A stretch of DNA of 64,000 nucleotides from Ardenticatenales bacterium (GCA_020634575.1 JACKBM010000019.1:1-64000), one strand, 5' to 3'; shown: positions 42,238 to 50,785, numbered from the stretch's first letter. A program made the numbers and translations. Notes: a model not told the origin generated them from the letters alone.

Positions 42238-43287
42238 TTAGCGCCCCCGAATGGCCGTGCCGCATTGGCGGCAGAAGCGGTCGTTGCCGTCGATGGGGGC
42301 GCCGCAGTTGTGGCAGAAGCTGGCTGCGCCGGCAGCGGCTGGCTCCGAGGGTGGGGCTGAACGTGCCGGGGGAGCAGGCTTGCGTTCGCGGCGCGGGGCT
42401 GGCTGTTGCTGGCGCTGCGGCCGGGGACGGGATGGGGCAGGCCGGGACCGTTGGGCCCGCCGGGTACGGGCCGCCCCCTGCGCCCGCCATTCCCGCAACC
42501 CGCTACCGATGAAATAAAAGGAAACGAGCAAGCCGGCGACGCCGGCAATCAACAGGGGCCAGTTCAGGTTGTCGAAACCGTTGCTGCCCGAGATACCGCT
42601 GCTGGCCTGGGGTACCTGTGTCGGTAGGACCGGCGCACTGAATACTTCGGTCGTCAACATGCCGCTACCGACCGGGTAGCTGAATGTGATGGTTACGGTA
42701 TCCTGGGGCGATACCGCCTGCGTTGGCAGGAGCATGTAGTTGAGCGAATCACCCCGGTCCTGAGTCATTTCCGGTGCAGGAGAAATAGTGATACTTGGGG
42801 CCGCAGCGGGTTGCTGGACGGCCACATCGAACGAGTTGATAGTCAGACCGGCCGGTAACCCATACGTATAACTCCGCCCCGCATCCGTCTCCTCATACGG
42901 CACATAGTATTCCAGACGGAACCGGGTTTCCGGCGCAGTGATCTGTACGCCGCCCGCCAGCAGCTGATAGGCAATGTCGTCGATCATCTGACCGCTGCTA
43001 TCAATCCGGGCCGCCACATGTACCCGGGCGTCTAACGGCAAGGGCCAGGTGAACGTGACCGGAAAGTTGGTGCCCGCCGGAAAATCGCCCGTAACCAGTA
43101 TCAGGACATTGGGCTCATCAAAGTCAGGCCAGAACTCGACCTGGAGCTGATCCAATGTCAGGTTCAACTGCTGGGCCGGCCGGTTGGTGACTTTTTGCTG
43201 ATCAGCGCCAGCCGCGCCATGAGGGGCTGCGGCGACAAGTAAGGGTAATAGACACAGGGCAGAGATAAACGTACGGAATAAGCGCAT
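42238..43287 (-). CDS. Exported-domain membrane protein with cytoplasmic zinc ribbon
   Basis: This 349-residue protein has a signal peptide (about residues 1-28), an extracytoplasmic beta-rich domain (about 30-245, with VTFTWPLPLDARVHVAARID), one TM helix (about 252-270, LLIAGVAGLLVSFYFIG), a basic Arg/Pro/Gln-rich cytoplasmic linker and a C-terminal zinc ribbon (FCHNCG...FCRQCG). The extracytoplasmic part recalls carboxypeptidase-regulatory-like or cytochrome-maturation-associated domains, but I cannot name the family. It is followed 6 bp upstream by another zinc-ribbon gene, so the two form a small operon between the bc and oxidase operons. Confidence 0.75.
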   Translation of the reverse strand: MRLFRTFISALCLLPLLVAAAPHGAAGADQQKVTNRPAQQLNLTLDQLQVEFWPDFDEPNVLILVTGDFPAGTNFPVTFTWPLPLDARVHVAARIDSSGQMIDDIAYQLLAGGVQITAPETRFRLEYYVPYEETDAGRSYTYGLPAGLTINSFDVAVQQPAAAPSITISPAPEMTQDRGDSLNYMLLPTQAVSPQDTVTITFSYPVGSGMLTTEVFSAPVLPTQVPQASSGISGSNGFDNLNWPLLIAGVAGLLVSFYFIGSGLREWRAQGAARTRRAQRSRPAPSRPRPQRQQQPAPRRERKPAPPARSAPPSEPAAAGAASFCHNCGAPIDGNDRFCRQCGTAIRGR

Positions 43288-43293
43288 GGCAGA

Positions 43294-43596
43294 CTAAGGT
43301 TCTCCTCGGAAGCGACGCCGGTTGGCGCGGCAGTGGGGACATTCGGTATCGGTATAGTCGCGGCCGCAAGTGCGGCAGGTCATGACGGTGACCGGCCGGT
43401 TGTCCGCCAAAGATCCCAAAACCAATACCACCTCCTCACCCTGACGGCGGGAAAGCCAGGTCTGTAGATCATTGACACCGATCAGCCAACGGCCGTCCGC
43501 GCCCATTGTGATCTCTCCCTGAACAACGTCCAGGCCCATCTCATACGCTGAAGTCGCCAACCGTAAAATGGCAGCACGCCGATGGTAATCACTCAT
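43294..43596 (-). CDS. Small protein with C-terminal zinc ribbon, unknown function
   Basis: This 100-residue protein has an N-terminal alpha/beta segment (MSDYHRRAAILRLATSAYEMGLD) and a C-terminal double knuckle CRTCG...CPHC. ATG at 43596 follows GGGAGA with 4-nt spacing. A promoter on the minus strand lies just upstream. It is probably co-expressed with the signal-peptide/zinc-ribbon protein encoded downstream. Confidence 0.7.
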   Translation of the reverse strand: MSDYHRRAAILRLATSAYEMGLDVVQGEITMGADGRWLIGVNDLQTWLSRRQGEEVVLVLGSLADNRPVTVMTCRTCGRDYTDTECPHCRANRRRFRGEP

Positions 43597-43631
43597 GATG
43601 TCTCCCGTTGCTGGGTAGCAACCAAATGTCA

Positions 43632-43660
43632 ATTATAGTAGAGTAGTTGTATGCTGCCAG
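43632..43660 (-). promoter_or_regulatory. Promoter of the zinc-ribbon gene pair
   Basis: On the minus strand, CTGGCA (43655-43660), a 17-nt spacer and consensus TATAAT (43632-43637) lie 36 bp before the start codon at 43596. Confidence 0.55.
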
Positions 43661-43780
43661 CGGAGAGTCAGCGGTTGCAGGCGTCTGTCAGGTATTAATA
43701 ACCATTTACAACCGCTGGTTGTGCCGACCGATAAAAGATCGTTTTTGGTGATAGTACCCTTTACATAGTAAGCTTAGATT

Positions 43781-44368
43781 ATGATGGAAGAGCCTACACC
43801 AGGCCTGCAGAAATTGCAGGAAGACCTGGAAATACTAAAAACGATGGCCGCCCAAATGGCTGCCTATCTGCCCAGTGACGTCCTCTTCTGGCCTCTTCAT
43901 TCCGTTACCATGCCCCGCCTGACTCTGGGCGGATACCTCATGCGCCAGCACCGGCTCGTCGCCCTGTTTAACCTGCTGACCCAGGAGCAGCAGAATCAGT
44001 TGCAGGCGGCCATGACCGAGTATCATACAGCCCTGGAAGATCGTACAGTCATCTTTGAGCAAAAAGCGCATAAAGAGCTGGATTCCCGACTGCGTCAATG
44101 GTCGGAACACCTGCGGGATATGCGGGCTGACCGGGGACGAGCTGTCAACTATGCCACCGCGGCCGAAATACGCGTCATGATTGAAGTGATGATGCAGCAG
44201 CTGCAAAAATTCCCTTATCAGTTAAGCTCCGAGTATGTTTATCGACTCAAAAATGTAGATTCTGGTCTGCTCGCTCGCTGGCGGAAAGGGCCGTTTGTCT
44301 GGCCTGAAGAATGGCAGTCAGCCTACCCCCAAACCGAGTTTTGGTGGTTGTACGGCGAGCCGAAGTAA
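43781..44368 (+). CDS. Hypothetical helical protein
   Basis: This 195-residue soluble protein is mostly helical and rich in Gln, Leu and Met in the middle. It has no signal peptide, TM segment or recognised motif. The C-terminal part is Trp-rich (WRKGPFVWPEEWQSAYPQTEFWW). It stands alone upstream of the oxidase operon, from which it is separated by a CRP/FNR-like site. No function can be proposed. Confidence 0.65.
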   Translation: MMEEPTPGLQKLQEDLEILKTMAAQMAAYLPSDVLFWPLHSVTMPRLTLGGYLMRQHRLVALFNLLTQEQQNQLQAAMTEYHTALEDRTVIFEQKAHKELDSRLRQWSEHLRDMRADRGRAVNYATAAEIRVMIEVMMQQLQKFPYQLSSEYVYRLKNVDSGLLARWRKGPFVWPEEWQSAYPQTEFWWLYGEPK

Positions 44369-44377
44369 TGTGTCTGG

Positions 44378-44443
44378 ATGACAATTGTCATAATTTGTAT
44401 GTGACAGAGATCACTAACTGTGCCTAGAGGGCATCTCTAAAAT
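44378..44443 (+). promoter_or_regulatory. CRP/FNR-like site and promoter of the oxidase operon
   Basis: TGTGA-CAGAGA-TCACT (44400-44415) matches the CRP/FNR consensus TGTGA-N6-TCACA at 9 of 10 positions. TAAAAT (44438-44443) ends 6 nt before the ctaA ATG at 44450, so the mRNA would be leaderless. The site is then centred about 42 bp upstream of the start of transcription, the class II activator position, and the -35 sequence is poor, as expected for such promoters. A 14-bp palindrome ATGACAATTGTCAT (44378-44391) lies just upstream. Confidence 0.6.
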
Positions 44444-44449
44444 TGCGCC

Positions 44450-45403
44450 ATGCTGACCAACAACCTTCCTGTCCGCTTCCGCCGTCTGGTTTGGCTGACA
44501 TTAGTATTTAACTTCTTAGTCATCATTTGGGGTGGCTTTGTCAGTGCTAGCGGTTCCGGGGACGGTTGCGGGGCGAGCTGGCCGCTGTGTCCCAATATTG
44601 TTGATGATGAAACCCTCTGGCAAACGGTGGTGGAATTTACTCATCGCCTGACAAGCGGATTGGCGCTGTTGCTGGTGGTCGGCACCTATCTCTGGTCAAG
44701 AAGGCTCTGGCCGGATGGCTCTCTGCCACGCAAGGCGGCTGGCTGGGCGTTAATATTCATGGTCATTGAATCGTTGCTGGGTGCGAGTCTGGTGTTGTTT
44801 CAATGGGTGGACACCAACGAATCGGTCGCGCGTGCGTTTGTACAGCCAGTTCATTTGACCAACACCCTGCTGCTTTCCGGCGCCATTGCGGCGATTCTTT
44901 GGGGTCAGCATTTGCAGAGTGATTGGTGGGCTCGTTATGGCCGGCTGCTCGTGCTGGCTTTGCTTGGCCTGGTGGTGGTCAGCTCTTTCGGCACCTTTGC
45001 CTCTCTGGCCAGCACAATCTTCCCTTCAGAATCTTTTTTTGAAGGCGTGCAGAAGGATTTTGCCGGTGATAGCCACTACCTGGTGCGCTTGCGCATCTGG
45101 CACCCGGCCCTGGCATTGCTGCTTGGGTTGGGGCTGTGGCGGCTGGTGGCCCGCCTGGAGGCTTCTGCCGGCGCCCGCCAGCTTTCGGCCCTGGCCTGGA
45201 ACGTGCAGATGTTGTACTGGCTGCAGTTTGGTCTCGGGGCCCTGAACGCGATTTTGTTGACGCCGGTCTGGTTGCAGATGGTGCATTTAGCGCTGGCCCA
45301 TCTGCTTTGGTTGGGTCTCGTTGCCCTGGCTTACCGTTCCGCAGCCGCTATGGCTGACACATCGGTTTTGATGGCTGGGAAAGCAGGTACGGTAGCAGGG
45401 TAG
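44450..45403 (+). CDS. ctaA: Haem A synthase (COX15/CtaA)
   Basis: CtaA oxidises the C8 methyl of haem O to give haem A for the oxidase. This 317-residue protein has eight TM helices. Conserved His are in FTHRLTSGLALLLV, FVQPVHLTNTLLL, RIWHPALALLLG and QMVHLALAHLLWLG. A Cys pair lies in the first external loop (GDGCGASWPLCPN), as in the Cys-containing class. It is the first gene of the oxidase operon and its mRNA appears leaderless. Confidence 0.93.
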   Translation: MLTNNLPVRFRRLVWLTLVFNFLVIIWGGFVSASGSGDGCGASWPLCPNIVDDETLWQTVVEFTHRLTSGLALLLVVGTYLWSRRLWPDGSLPRKAAGWALIFMVIESLLGASLVLFQWVDTNESVARAFVQPVHLTNTLLLSGAIAAILWGQHLQSDWWARYGRLLVLALLGLVVVSSFGTFASLASTIFPSESFFEGVQKDFAGDSHYLVRLRIWHPALALLLGLGLWRLVARLEASAGARQLSALAWNVQMLYWLQFGLGALNAILLTPVWLQMVHLALAHLLWLGLVALAYRSAAAMADTSVLMAGKAGTVAG

Positions 45404-45406
45404 CTT

Positions 45407-46048
45407 ATGACAGCTTCAGCAGTATCAACAGCAGCACCGAAAGAACGCCGCTCCTTGTGGTGGCTGTATGTGCTGTTGGCTTTACCCGTGCTGGGGATCA
45501 CCTGGTTCGTTGTCTGGCGCCCCATTACGGTGCTGCCGCGAATCACGTTGGCCCCGGGTTATGCCTTTCAGGATCAGGATGGTGCGCTCTATACGAGTGA
45601 AAACCGGCGCGGCCGGCTGACCCTGTACAGTTTCAGCTACGAAAGTTGTGCGGAGCCCTGTCCGCAATCCCTGGAATCACTGGCCGACCTGGCCGCTGGC
45701 CTGCCGGAGCAGCTTGATCTGGTCACGATAAACCTCGCGCCAGAGATGCCGGCGGCGGCGCCGGGCTGGGCCTTTCTGACCGGCGAGGAAATTTTTGTCA
45801 AAAAAGTGGTTGGTTCCGGCTTTGACATGTATTACCGGCCGGAAGAAACTGGTCAGATCTACTTTGAGCCCCGCTTTGTCCTGGTCGACAAGTTGGGGCT
45901 TATTCGGGCCTATTATCTGACCAATGAGCCCGACCTCGAGCTGATTCAGCGCGACGTTGTTTTCTTGCTCGACGAAGAGCAAAACAGCCAGGGTGTCGGC
46001 GCCATCGGCTATGAGGCGGCCCACCTGTTCCTGTGTTATCCACGCTAA
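45407..46048 (+). CDS. SCO1/SenC-like protein lacking the copper-binding His
   Basis: This 213-residue protein has a TM anchor (about residues 18-38) and a thioredoxin-like domain. The copper motif CxxxC is kept (SCAEPCP). The third ligand, normally His in D-H-x4-Y/F-L-V-D, is Phe here (IYFEPRFVLVD). It may work as a thiol-disulfide reductant for CuA assembly rather than as a copper carrier. It lies 3 bp after ctaA and 55 bp before a canonical SCO gene. Confidence 0.82.
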   Translation: MTASAVSTAAPKERRSLWWLYVLLALPVLGITWFVVWRPITVLPRITLAPGYAFQDQDGALYTSENRRGRLTLYSFSYESCAEPCPQSLESLADLAAGLPEQLDLVTINLAPEMPAAAPGWAFLTGEEIFVKKVVGSGFDMYYRPEETGQIYFEPRFVLVDKLGLIRAYYLTNEPDLELIQRDVVFLLDEEQNSQGVGAIGYEAAHLFLCYPR

Positions 46049-46103
46049 CGGGCGACCGGTCGGTTACAGTATTGACCGGCGCCGTGGCTGAAAGAGGTAT
46101 TTT

Positions 46104-46754
46104 GTGACACCAATGATGGGCGCCCCGGAAGAAAAAGAGAGCGGCAACCGGCGTATCTGGACGATTGCCCTGGCGGTCTTCATTCTGGGGTTATTGGTCC
46201 CGGCGACTTACTGGGCTATTCAATCCTTGCGACCGGCACAGTTAAATGGAGTCGTTCTGCAGGGAGATGGTCCTGTACCCAATTTCACTTTAACTACCCA
46301 GACAGGAGAGCAAGCCTCTCTGCATGACTATCGCGGCAAAGTTGTCCTGCTTTACTTTGGTTACACCTACTGCCCGGATGTTTGCCCGATTACGCTGGAC
46401 GTCCTGGACAAGGCGATTGAAGCGTTGCCGGAACGGCAGCAGGACGATGTTCAGGTCATCATGGTTTCTGTTGATCCGGAGCGAGATACGCCAGAGGTGT
46501 TGGCGAAGTATCTGGCGTACTTCAATCCAGATTTTGTGGGCATGACCGGCACGGTGGAGGAGGTCCAGCTGGCGGGCAGCCCATTGGGTATCTATGCCGC
46601 CAAACGCGAGGTGGAAGGTGCTGCCGGCTATTTTATGGATCACACGGCTTCGGTAGCAGTGATTGATAAGGAGGGCATGATTCGTTTACTCTACCCGTAC
46701 GAAACCCCATCGGAACCAATAACTGCAGATCTAAAAGTGTTGTTGCGCGAGTAG
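46104..46754 (+). CDS. SCO family copper chaperone for cytochrome oxidase
   Basis: This 216-residue membrane-anchored chaperone delivers copper to the CuA site of subunit II. It has a TM helix (about residues 15-36), the thioredoxin fold with FGYTYCPDVCPITLD (C-x3-C) and the third ligand in FMDHTASVAVID. All copper ligands are present. GTG at 46104 (AGAGGT 5 nt upstream) is a plausible start. ATG codons at 46113 and 46116 are alternatives. Confidence 0.92.
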   Translation: MTPMMGAPEEKESGNRRIWTIALAVFILGLLVPATYWAIQSLRPAQLNGVVLQGDGPVPNFTLTTQTGEQASLHDYRGKVVLLYFGYTYCPDVCPITLDVLDKAIEALPERQQDDVQVIMVSVDPERDTPEVLAKYLAYFNPDFVGMTGTVEEVQLAGSPLGIYAAKREVEGAAGYFMDHTASVAVIDKEGMIRLLYPYETPSEPITADLKVLLRE

Positions 46755-46871
46755 CAAACGCAACTGCCGCGCCTGACAGCAAAGTGTGTTCGAGATTGAT
46801 CGTGGTTGGGCGGCGCCTGGACACGGTCATGGTCCAAAAGTTAAACCTGATCAATCAGTAGGGAGGATTAG

Positions 46872-47009
46872 ATGACATCGAATCGGAACAAAGACAGCCA
46901 TAAGGTACCGCAGGGAACCGTGGTCCTGATGATTGTCTTCATCATCTTATTGGTCGCTTTATGGGGCAGCGCCTACCTGACAATGCTGTCTCGAGGGGGG
47001 ACGTTCTAA
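46872..47009 (+). CDS. Cytochrome c oxidase subunit IIa-like small membrane protein
   Basis: This 45-residue protein reads MTSNRNKDSHKVPQGT followed by a single TM helix (about residues 17-38) and a short tail (SRGGTF). A strong GGAGG precedes the ATG by 5 nt. Its TAA overlaps the coxB ATG (TAATG). In ba3 oxidases such as the Thermus enzyme, a 34-residue subunit IIa supplies the helix missing from subunit II and is encoded just before it. Position, size and topology fit that role. Confidence 0.82.
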   Translation: MTSNRNKDSHKVPQGTVVLMIVFIILLVALWGSAYLTMLSRGGTF

Positions 47010-47515
47010 TGCATATACATCGCAGTGAACGGAACTACATCATATTCTCGGTGGGGTTGCTGATCGCCTTTGCCGCGGCGCTGGCCGTCGGGGCCATGGC
47101 CAACGGGATTCAGCTGCCGGCGCCGGAGCAGCGGGTTGATCCCAGGACGGTTGCCACACCGGGTAACTCCATCTTTGCGGAGCCGGTTGAGGATCGTGTG
47201 CGGGAAATCGCTCCGGGTGAGTATGAAGTGTACATTCTGGCCCAGGCCTGGAAATATTCGCCAGGGTCCACGAATTATGCGGAGCCGGCTATTACGGTAC
47301 CGGCCGGTTCCACTGTCACCTTCTATGTCACCAGCCGGGATATCCAACATGGCTTCAAGATTCCCAGCACGAACATCAGCTTCATGGTACTGCCAGGGCA
47401 GGTCTCAAAACTGACCGCTACCTTTGACGAACCTGGCACCTACCAGATCCTCTGTAACGAATTCTGCGGTTCCGCTCACCACACGATGTTTGGTGAGATT
47501 ATCGTGGAGGAATGA
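47009..47515 (+). CDS. coxB: Cytochrome c oxidase subunit II, ba3 type
   Basis: This 168-residue subunit has a single N-terminal TM helix (about 11-33) and a cupredoxin domain with the dinuclear CuA site. Ligands are His in DIQHGF and the cluster CNEFCGSAHHTM (two Cys, His, Met). The short length and single TM helix mark the ba3/B-type group rather than aa3. ATG at 47009 overlaps the stop of the subunit IIa gene. Confidence 0.93.
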   Translation: MHIHRSERNYIIFSVGLLIAFAAALAVGAMANGIQLPAPEQRVDPRTVATPGNSIFAEPVEDRVREIAPGEYEVYILAQAWKYSPGSTNYAEPAITVPAGSTVTFYVTSRDIQHGFKIPSTNISFMVLPGQVSKLTATFDEPGTYQILCNEFCGSAHHTMFGEIIVEE

Positions 47516-47516
47516 G

Positions 47517-48434
47517 ATGCAGGTTGAGCAACGATTGATCAGCACCGTCGCTGAAACGACGCCCAGAAAGCATCTGTGGCAGACGATTGTCACCCTGTTC
47601 AAACTACGGGTCGTATCCTTGCTGCTGCTGTCTGCTTATGGTGGCGCCGTCCTCGGCTTTTTGGCGACGGGCCAATCGAGCTGGGGAGCCTGGCTGATCT
47701 TGACCGTTACCGGTCTCCTGTCAGCCATGGGCGCGTCAGCCATCAACCAGTACCTGGAACGGGAGCGAGACCAGACAATGCGGCGGACCGCCCGGCGACC
47801 GCTGGCGACCGGTGAGATTGCACGTCCGGAGCGTGTTCTCTGGCTGGGCATCGGCATGATTGCCGCGGCTACCGGCCTGGCGCTGCTCATCAATCTGCCT
47901 ATGGCCATCGCTATTCTGGCCGGTGCGCTCATCTACGTTGTCATCTACACCATCTGGCTGAAACCACGCACCAGCCTCAATATCGTTATTGGCGGCGCGG
48001 CTGGTAGTTGTGCAGTCCTGAGCGGTGGCGCGGCGCTGGGGGCCTGGGCAGACCCGGCCGTCTGGCTGCTGGCAGCCCTCATCTTTGTCTGGACGCCGGT
48101 GCACTTCTGGGCGCTGGCTTTGGCTTGCCGGGATGATTACGTGGAAGCGGACTACCCGATGTTGCCGACCCGGATCAGCGCCCAGGCGGCCGCTGGCTGG
48201 ACGGCGCTGCACACCGTCCTGACCCTGGGCTTTGGCCTGGCACTGGGGCTGGTGCCGGCGGTCGACGCATTGTACCTGCTCCTGATGCTTCCAATCAGCC
48301 TGTTTCTCACGCACCGTACCATTCAACTCTGGCGGACGCCAGTCAAGGCTTCAGCCTGGCGTCTGTTCCATATGTCTAATCTTTATCTGGCGACTCTGCT
48401 GCTGATTCTGCTGGCAGCACCTATTTGGAGGTAA
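47517..48434 (+). CDS. ctaB: Protohaem IX farnesyltransferase (haem O synthase)
   Basis: CtaB farnesylates haem B to haem O, the substrate of CtaA. This 305-residue UbiA-type protein has nine or so TM helices. The first Asp-rich motif is NQYLERERDQTMRRTARRPL and the second lies in the region WTPVHFWALALACRDDYVEADYPMLP. ATG at 47517 follows GTGGAGG at good spacing. An upstream in-frame ATG at 47424 lies inside coxB and is unlikely. It sits between the two catalytic subunit genes. Confidence 0.95.
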   Translation: MQVEQRLISTVAETTPRKHLWQTIVTLFKLRVVSLLLLSAYGGAVLGFLATGQSSWGAWLILTVTGLLSAMGASAINQYLERERDQTMRRTARRPLATGEIARPERVLWLGIGMIAAATGLALLINLPMAIAILAGALIYVVIYTIWLKPRTSLNIVIGGAAGSCAVLSGGAALGAWADPAVWLLAALIFVWTPVHFWALALACRDDYVEADYPMLPTRISAQAAAGWTALHTVLTLGFGLALGLVPAVDALYLLLMLPISLFLTHRTIQLWRTPVKASAWRLFHMSNLYLATLLLILLAAPIWR

Positions 48435-48438
48435 CGCG

Positions 48439-50073
48439 ATGTACGCTCGCGAAAACAAAATTGCCGGTTGGAGTTTAGGGATCGCGATGGTCGCCTTGTT
48501 TATTGGCGGCTCGATGGGTCCCCTGCAAAAACTCGAACATGTTGGCGTTAACTGGTATTCAGCTCTGCGGAGCGTCGGTCTGCAAAGCTATTACCAGGGC
48601 CTGACGATTCACGGGGTGCTCAATGCCCTGGTCTGGACGACCTTTTTTATCGTTGGTTTCTTCACCTTTATTGTTCCGCGCAGCCTGAACAAACCACTGA
48701 GCAAGCCAGGCTTGAACTGGGCTGCAGTGGTTATCATGGCACTTGGTCTGGTCCTGGCAGCTATCCCGATTCTCTCCAACGCCGCGACCGTTCTGTTTAC
48801 CTTCTACCCGCCGCTGCAGGCCGACCCCTTGTTCTACTTCGGTCTGACCTTTGTTGTGGTTGGTTCCTGGGTACACGGTTGGGGCTACTTCGCCACCTAT
48901 CTTGAGTGGCGTAAGGAAAACCCGGGTGTGGTCACGCCTTTGATCGCCCAGATGTCGCTTATCACCATGTTGATGTGGCAGATCGCGACGTTGGGTATCG
49001 CGACGGAAATCCTCTGGCTCATCATCCCCTGGTCCCTGGGCTGGGTTGAGGGCATTGACCCACAGCTGGCCCGGACCTTCTTCTGGTTCACCGGCCATCC
49101 CATTGTTTATTTCTGGTTGCTGCCGGCGTACGTCTCCTGGTATGCGATGGTGCCGAAGCAGGCTGGCGGCAAGTTGTTCAGCGAACCGCTGGCTCGCCTG
49201 GTCTTCTGGCTCTTCCTGGCGCTGTCCATCCCGGTTGGTGTGCATCATCAGTATGTAGATCCGGGTGTACCGGCCGGTTGGAAATTGGTCCATGCCACCC
49301 TCACCTACCTCCTCTTTGTGCCCAGTATGTTGACCGCGTTTAACGTCTGCGCCTCGCTGGAAATCGGTGGGCGCGCCCGCGGTGGCAAAGGGCTTCTGGG
49401 CTGGATTCGCACCCTGCCCTGGGATGAACCTTCCTTTGTGGCCCAGAACCTGGCCATGATCCTGTTCGTCTTCGGCGGTATCGGCGGCCTCACGAACGCT
49501 TCTTACAACCTGAACCTGGTTATCCATAACACCATGTGGGTCCCCGGCCACTTCCACCTCACCGTGGGCTCAGCAGTCACCCTGACCTTCTTCGGTATCC
49601 TGTATTGGCTGGTGCCGATGCTGACGGGCAAGCCCCTCTTCAGCAAAAAGATCGCCCTCTGGCAATCCTGGAGCTGGTTCCTGGGTATGCTGCTCATGTC
49701 CAATGGTCTGCACATCCTGGGCCTGAACTTTGGCCCGCCGCGCCGGACCATGCTCGGCTCTGCCCCTTATGCCGCTGAAGGCTGGCAGCCGCTTCTGATC
49801 GAAGCCGCCCTGGGTGGCGTCATCCTCGGTATCAGTGGTCTGTTGTTCTACTACAACATGGTCCGTACCGTTGCCTCCAAAGAGAAGCTGGCCAAGCCGA
49901 TGGAAATGCCCGTGGCTGAGTCTCTGGATACCGGTCCGATGCCCGATTTCCTGGACCGCTGGCGTCCCTGGGTTGCCGTTACCGTAGCCCTGATCCTGAT
50001 TGCCTACGGCCCCCTGCTGATTAACCTGATCAGCAATATAGGCTTAACGTCGCCAGGCTATAAGCTCTGGTAA
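48439..50073 (+). CDS. coxA: Cytochrome c oxidase subunit I, ba3 (B) type
   Basis: This 544-residue subunit reduces O2 at the haem-CuB site. It has about 13 TM helices. Visible motifs are the low-spin haem His in LTIHGVLNALVW, the CuB/His-Tyr cross-link region WFTGHPIVYFWLLPAYVSWY, the CuB His pair VGVHHQYVDPG and HNTMWVPGHFHLTVGSAV with two haem ligands. The sequence follows the ba3/B-family pattern and lacks the aa3-type D-channel. The gene ends the oxidase operon before a hairpin terminator. Confidence 0.95.
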   Translation: MYARENKIAGWSLGIAMVALFIGGSMGPLQKLEHVGVNWYSALRSVGLQSYYQGLTIHGVLNALVWTTFFIVGFFTFIVPRSLNKPLSKPGLNWAAVVIMALGLVLAAIPILSNAATVLFTFYPPLQADPLFYFGLTFVVVGSWVHGWGYFATYLEWRKENPGVVTPLIAQMSLITMLMWQIATLGIATEILWLIIPWSLGWVEGIDPQLARTFFWFTGHPIVYFWLLPAYVSWYAMVPKQAGGKLFSEPLARLVFWLFLALSIPVGVHHQYVDPGVPAGWKLVHATLTYLLFVPSMLTAFNVCASLEIGGRARGGKGLLGWIRTLPWDEPSFVAQNLAMILFVFGGIGGLTNASYNLNLVIHNTMWVPGHFHLTVGSAVTLTFFGILYWLVPMLTGKPLFSKKIALWQSWSWFLGMLLMSNGLHILGLNFGPPRRTMLGSAPYAAEGWQPLLIEAALGGVILGISGLLFYYNMVRTVASKEKLAKPMEMPVAESLDTGPMPDFLDRWRPWVAVTVALILIAYGPLLINLISNIGLTSPGYKLW

Positions 50074-50090
50074 GCAGGTTTGCAAATTAG

Positions 50091-50137
50091 AAAAGGGTGA
50101 CCTGAATGCAAAGAGAAGCGAAATGGTCACCCTTTTC
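50091..50137. terminator. Terminator of the oxidase operon
   Basis: AAAAGGGTGACC (50091-50102) pairs perfectly with GGTCACCCTTTT (50125-50136). A 22-nt loop separates the arms and the T-run is short. Confidence 0.82.
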
Positions 50138-50179
50138 TGATGCAAAAAATGCAAACTTGTGCGAAAATTCACAATGCGC

Positions 50180-50201
50180 GCTGCGATATCGGATTCGCAG
50201 C
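50180..50201 (+). promoter_or_regulatory. Inverted repeat upstream of the cupredoxin gene
   Basis: GCTGCGA-TATCGGAT-TCGCAGC is a perfect 7-bp inverted repeat 25 bp before the start codon. It may be an operator or leader hairpin. Confidence 0.4.
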
Positions 50202-50226
50202 AATTAAGCGATAGGAGTCAAATCAA

Positions 50227-50706
50227 ATGAAAAAATCGCATGTTTTAATGATTCTTCTGCTCTTTTCACTATCGGCCTTGCTGCTGGCTGCCTGTGGTGG
50301 CGGCGATGACGGCGAGGCTGAAGAATCCACCGACGGCGGTGGCGGTTCGATGGAAATGGACGTCCAGATGCATGACATCTATTTCGGCGACAGCAACGAC
50401 AATGTCGACAATCCGCCGACCTGGACGGCGACTGCGGGTGATTCCATCCGCGTCAGCATGGTCAATAATGGGGCGTTGGACCACAACTGGGCCATCGTCG
50501 ATCTGAACGAGACCATCCCGGACGTTATCAGCGACCCGGGTGCGATCGAAGACCAACTGCTTACGGACGGGGGCGTCGTGGCCCCTGGTGACACTGGCAC
50601 CTGGCGCTTTACCGCGCCTGATGCAGCTGGTGAATATCTGGTCATCTGCACGATCGCCGGTCACTATCCGGCCATGCAGGGCCGCTTCGTTGTAGAAGCT
50701 CCGTAA
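50227..50706 (+). CDS. Cupredoxin (blue copper) lipoprotein
   Basis: This 159-residue electron carrier has a lipoprotein signal (LLLAAC lipobox, Cys about residue 22), a flexible Gly/Asp-rich linker and a type 1 copper domain. Copper ligands are His in ALDHNW and the Cys-His-Met set in VICTIAGHYPAMQG. This matches sulfocyanin/auracyanin-like small blue proteins. Positioned between the ba3 oxidase operon and the cytochrome b-MvhD fusion, it may shuttle electrons from the bc complex or the fusion protein to the CuA site. Confidence 0.93.
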   Translation: MKKSHVLMILLLFSLSALLLAACGGGDDGEAEESTDGGGGSMEMDVQMHDIYFGDSNDNVDNPPTWTATAGDSIRVSMVNNGALDHNWAIVDLNETIPDVISDPGAIEDQLLTDGGVVAPGDTGTWRFTAPDAAGEYLVICTIAGHYPAMQGRFVVEAP

Positions 50707-50730
50707 TTCACATCTCCTTTCTCCTTGTGA

Positions 50731-50770
50731 GGGGCCGGCGGTAATAGCCCACCGCCGGCCCCATCGTTTT
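50731..50770 (+). terminator. Terminator of the cupredoxin gene
   Basis: GGGGCCGGCGGT pairs perfectly with ACCGCCGGCCCC around an 8-nt loop, followed by ATCGTTTT. Confidence 0.88.
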
Positions 50771-50785
50771 CTGACCGAGGGAGCC

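Noticed and set aside
48559..49557. 332-codon open frame on the minus strand
   Set aside because: It is antisense to the catalytic subunit I gene of the ba3 oxidase, rich in Gln, Asp, Gly and Arg as expected from reverse reading of membrane codons.
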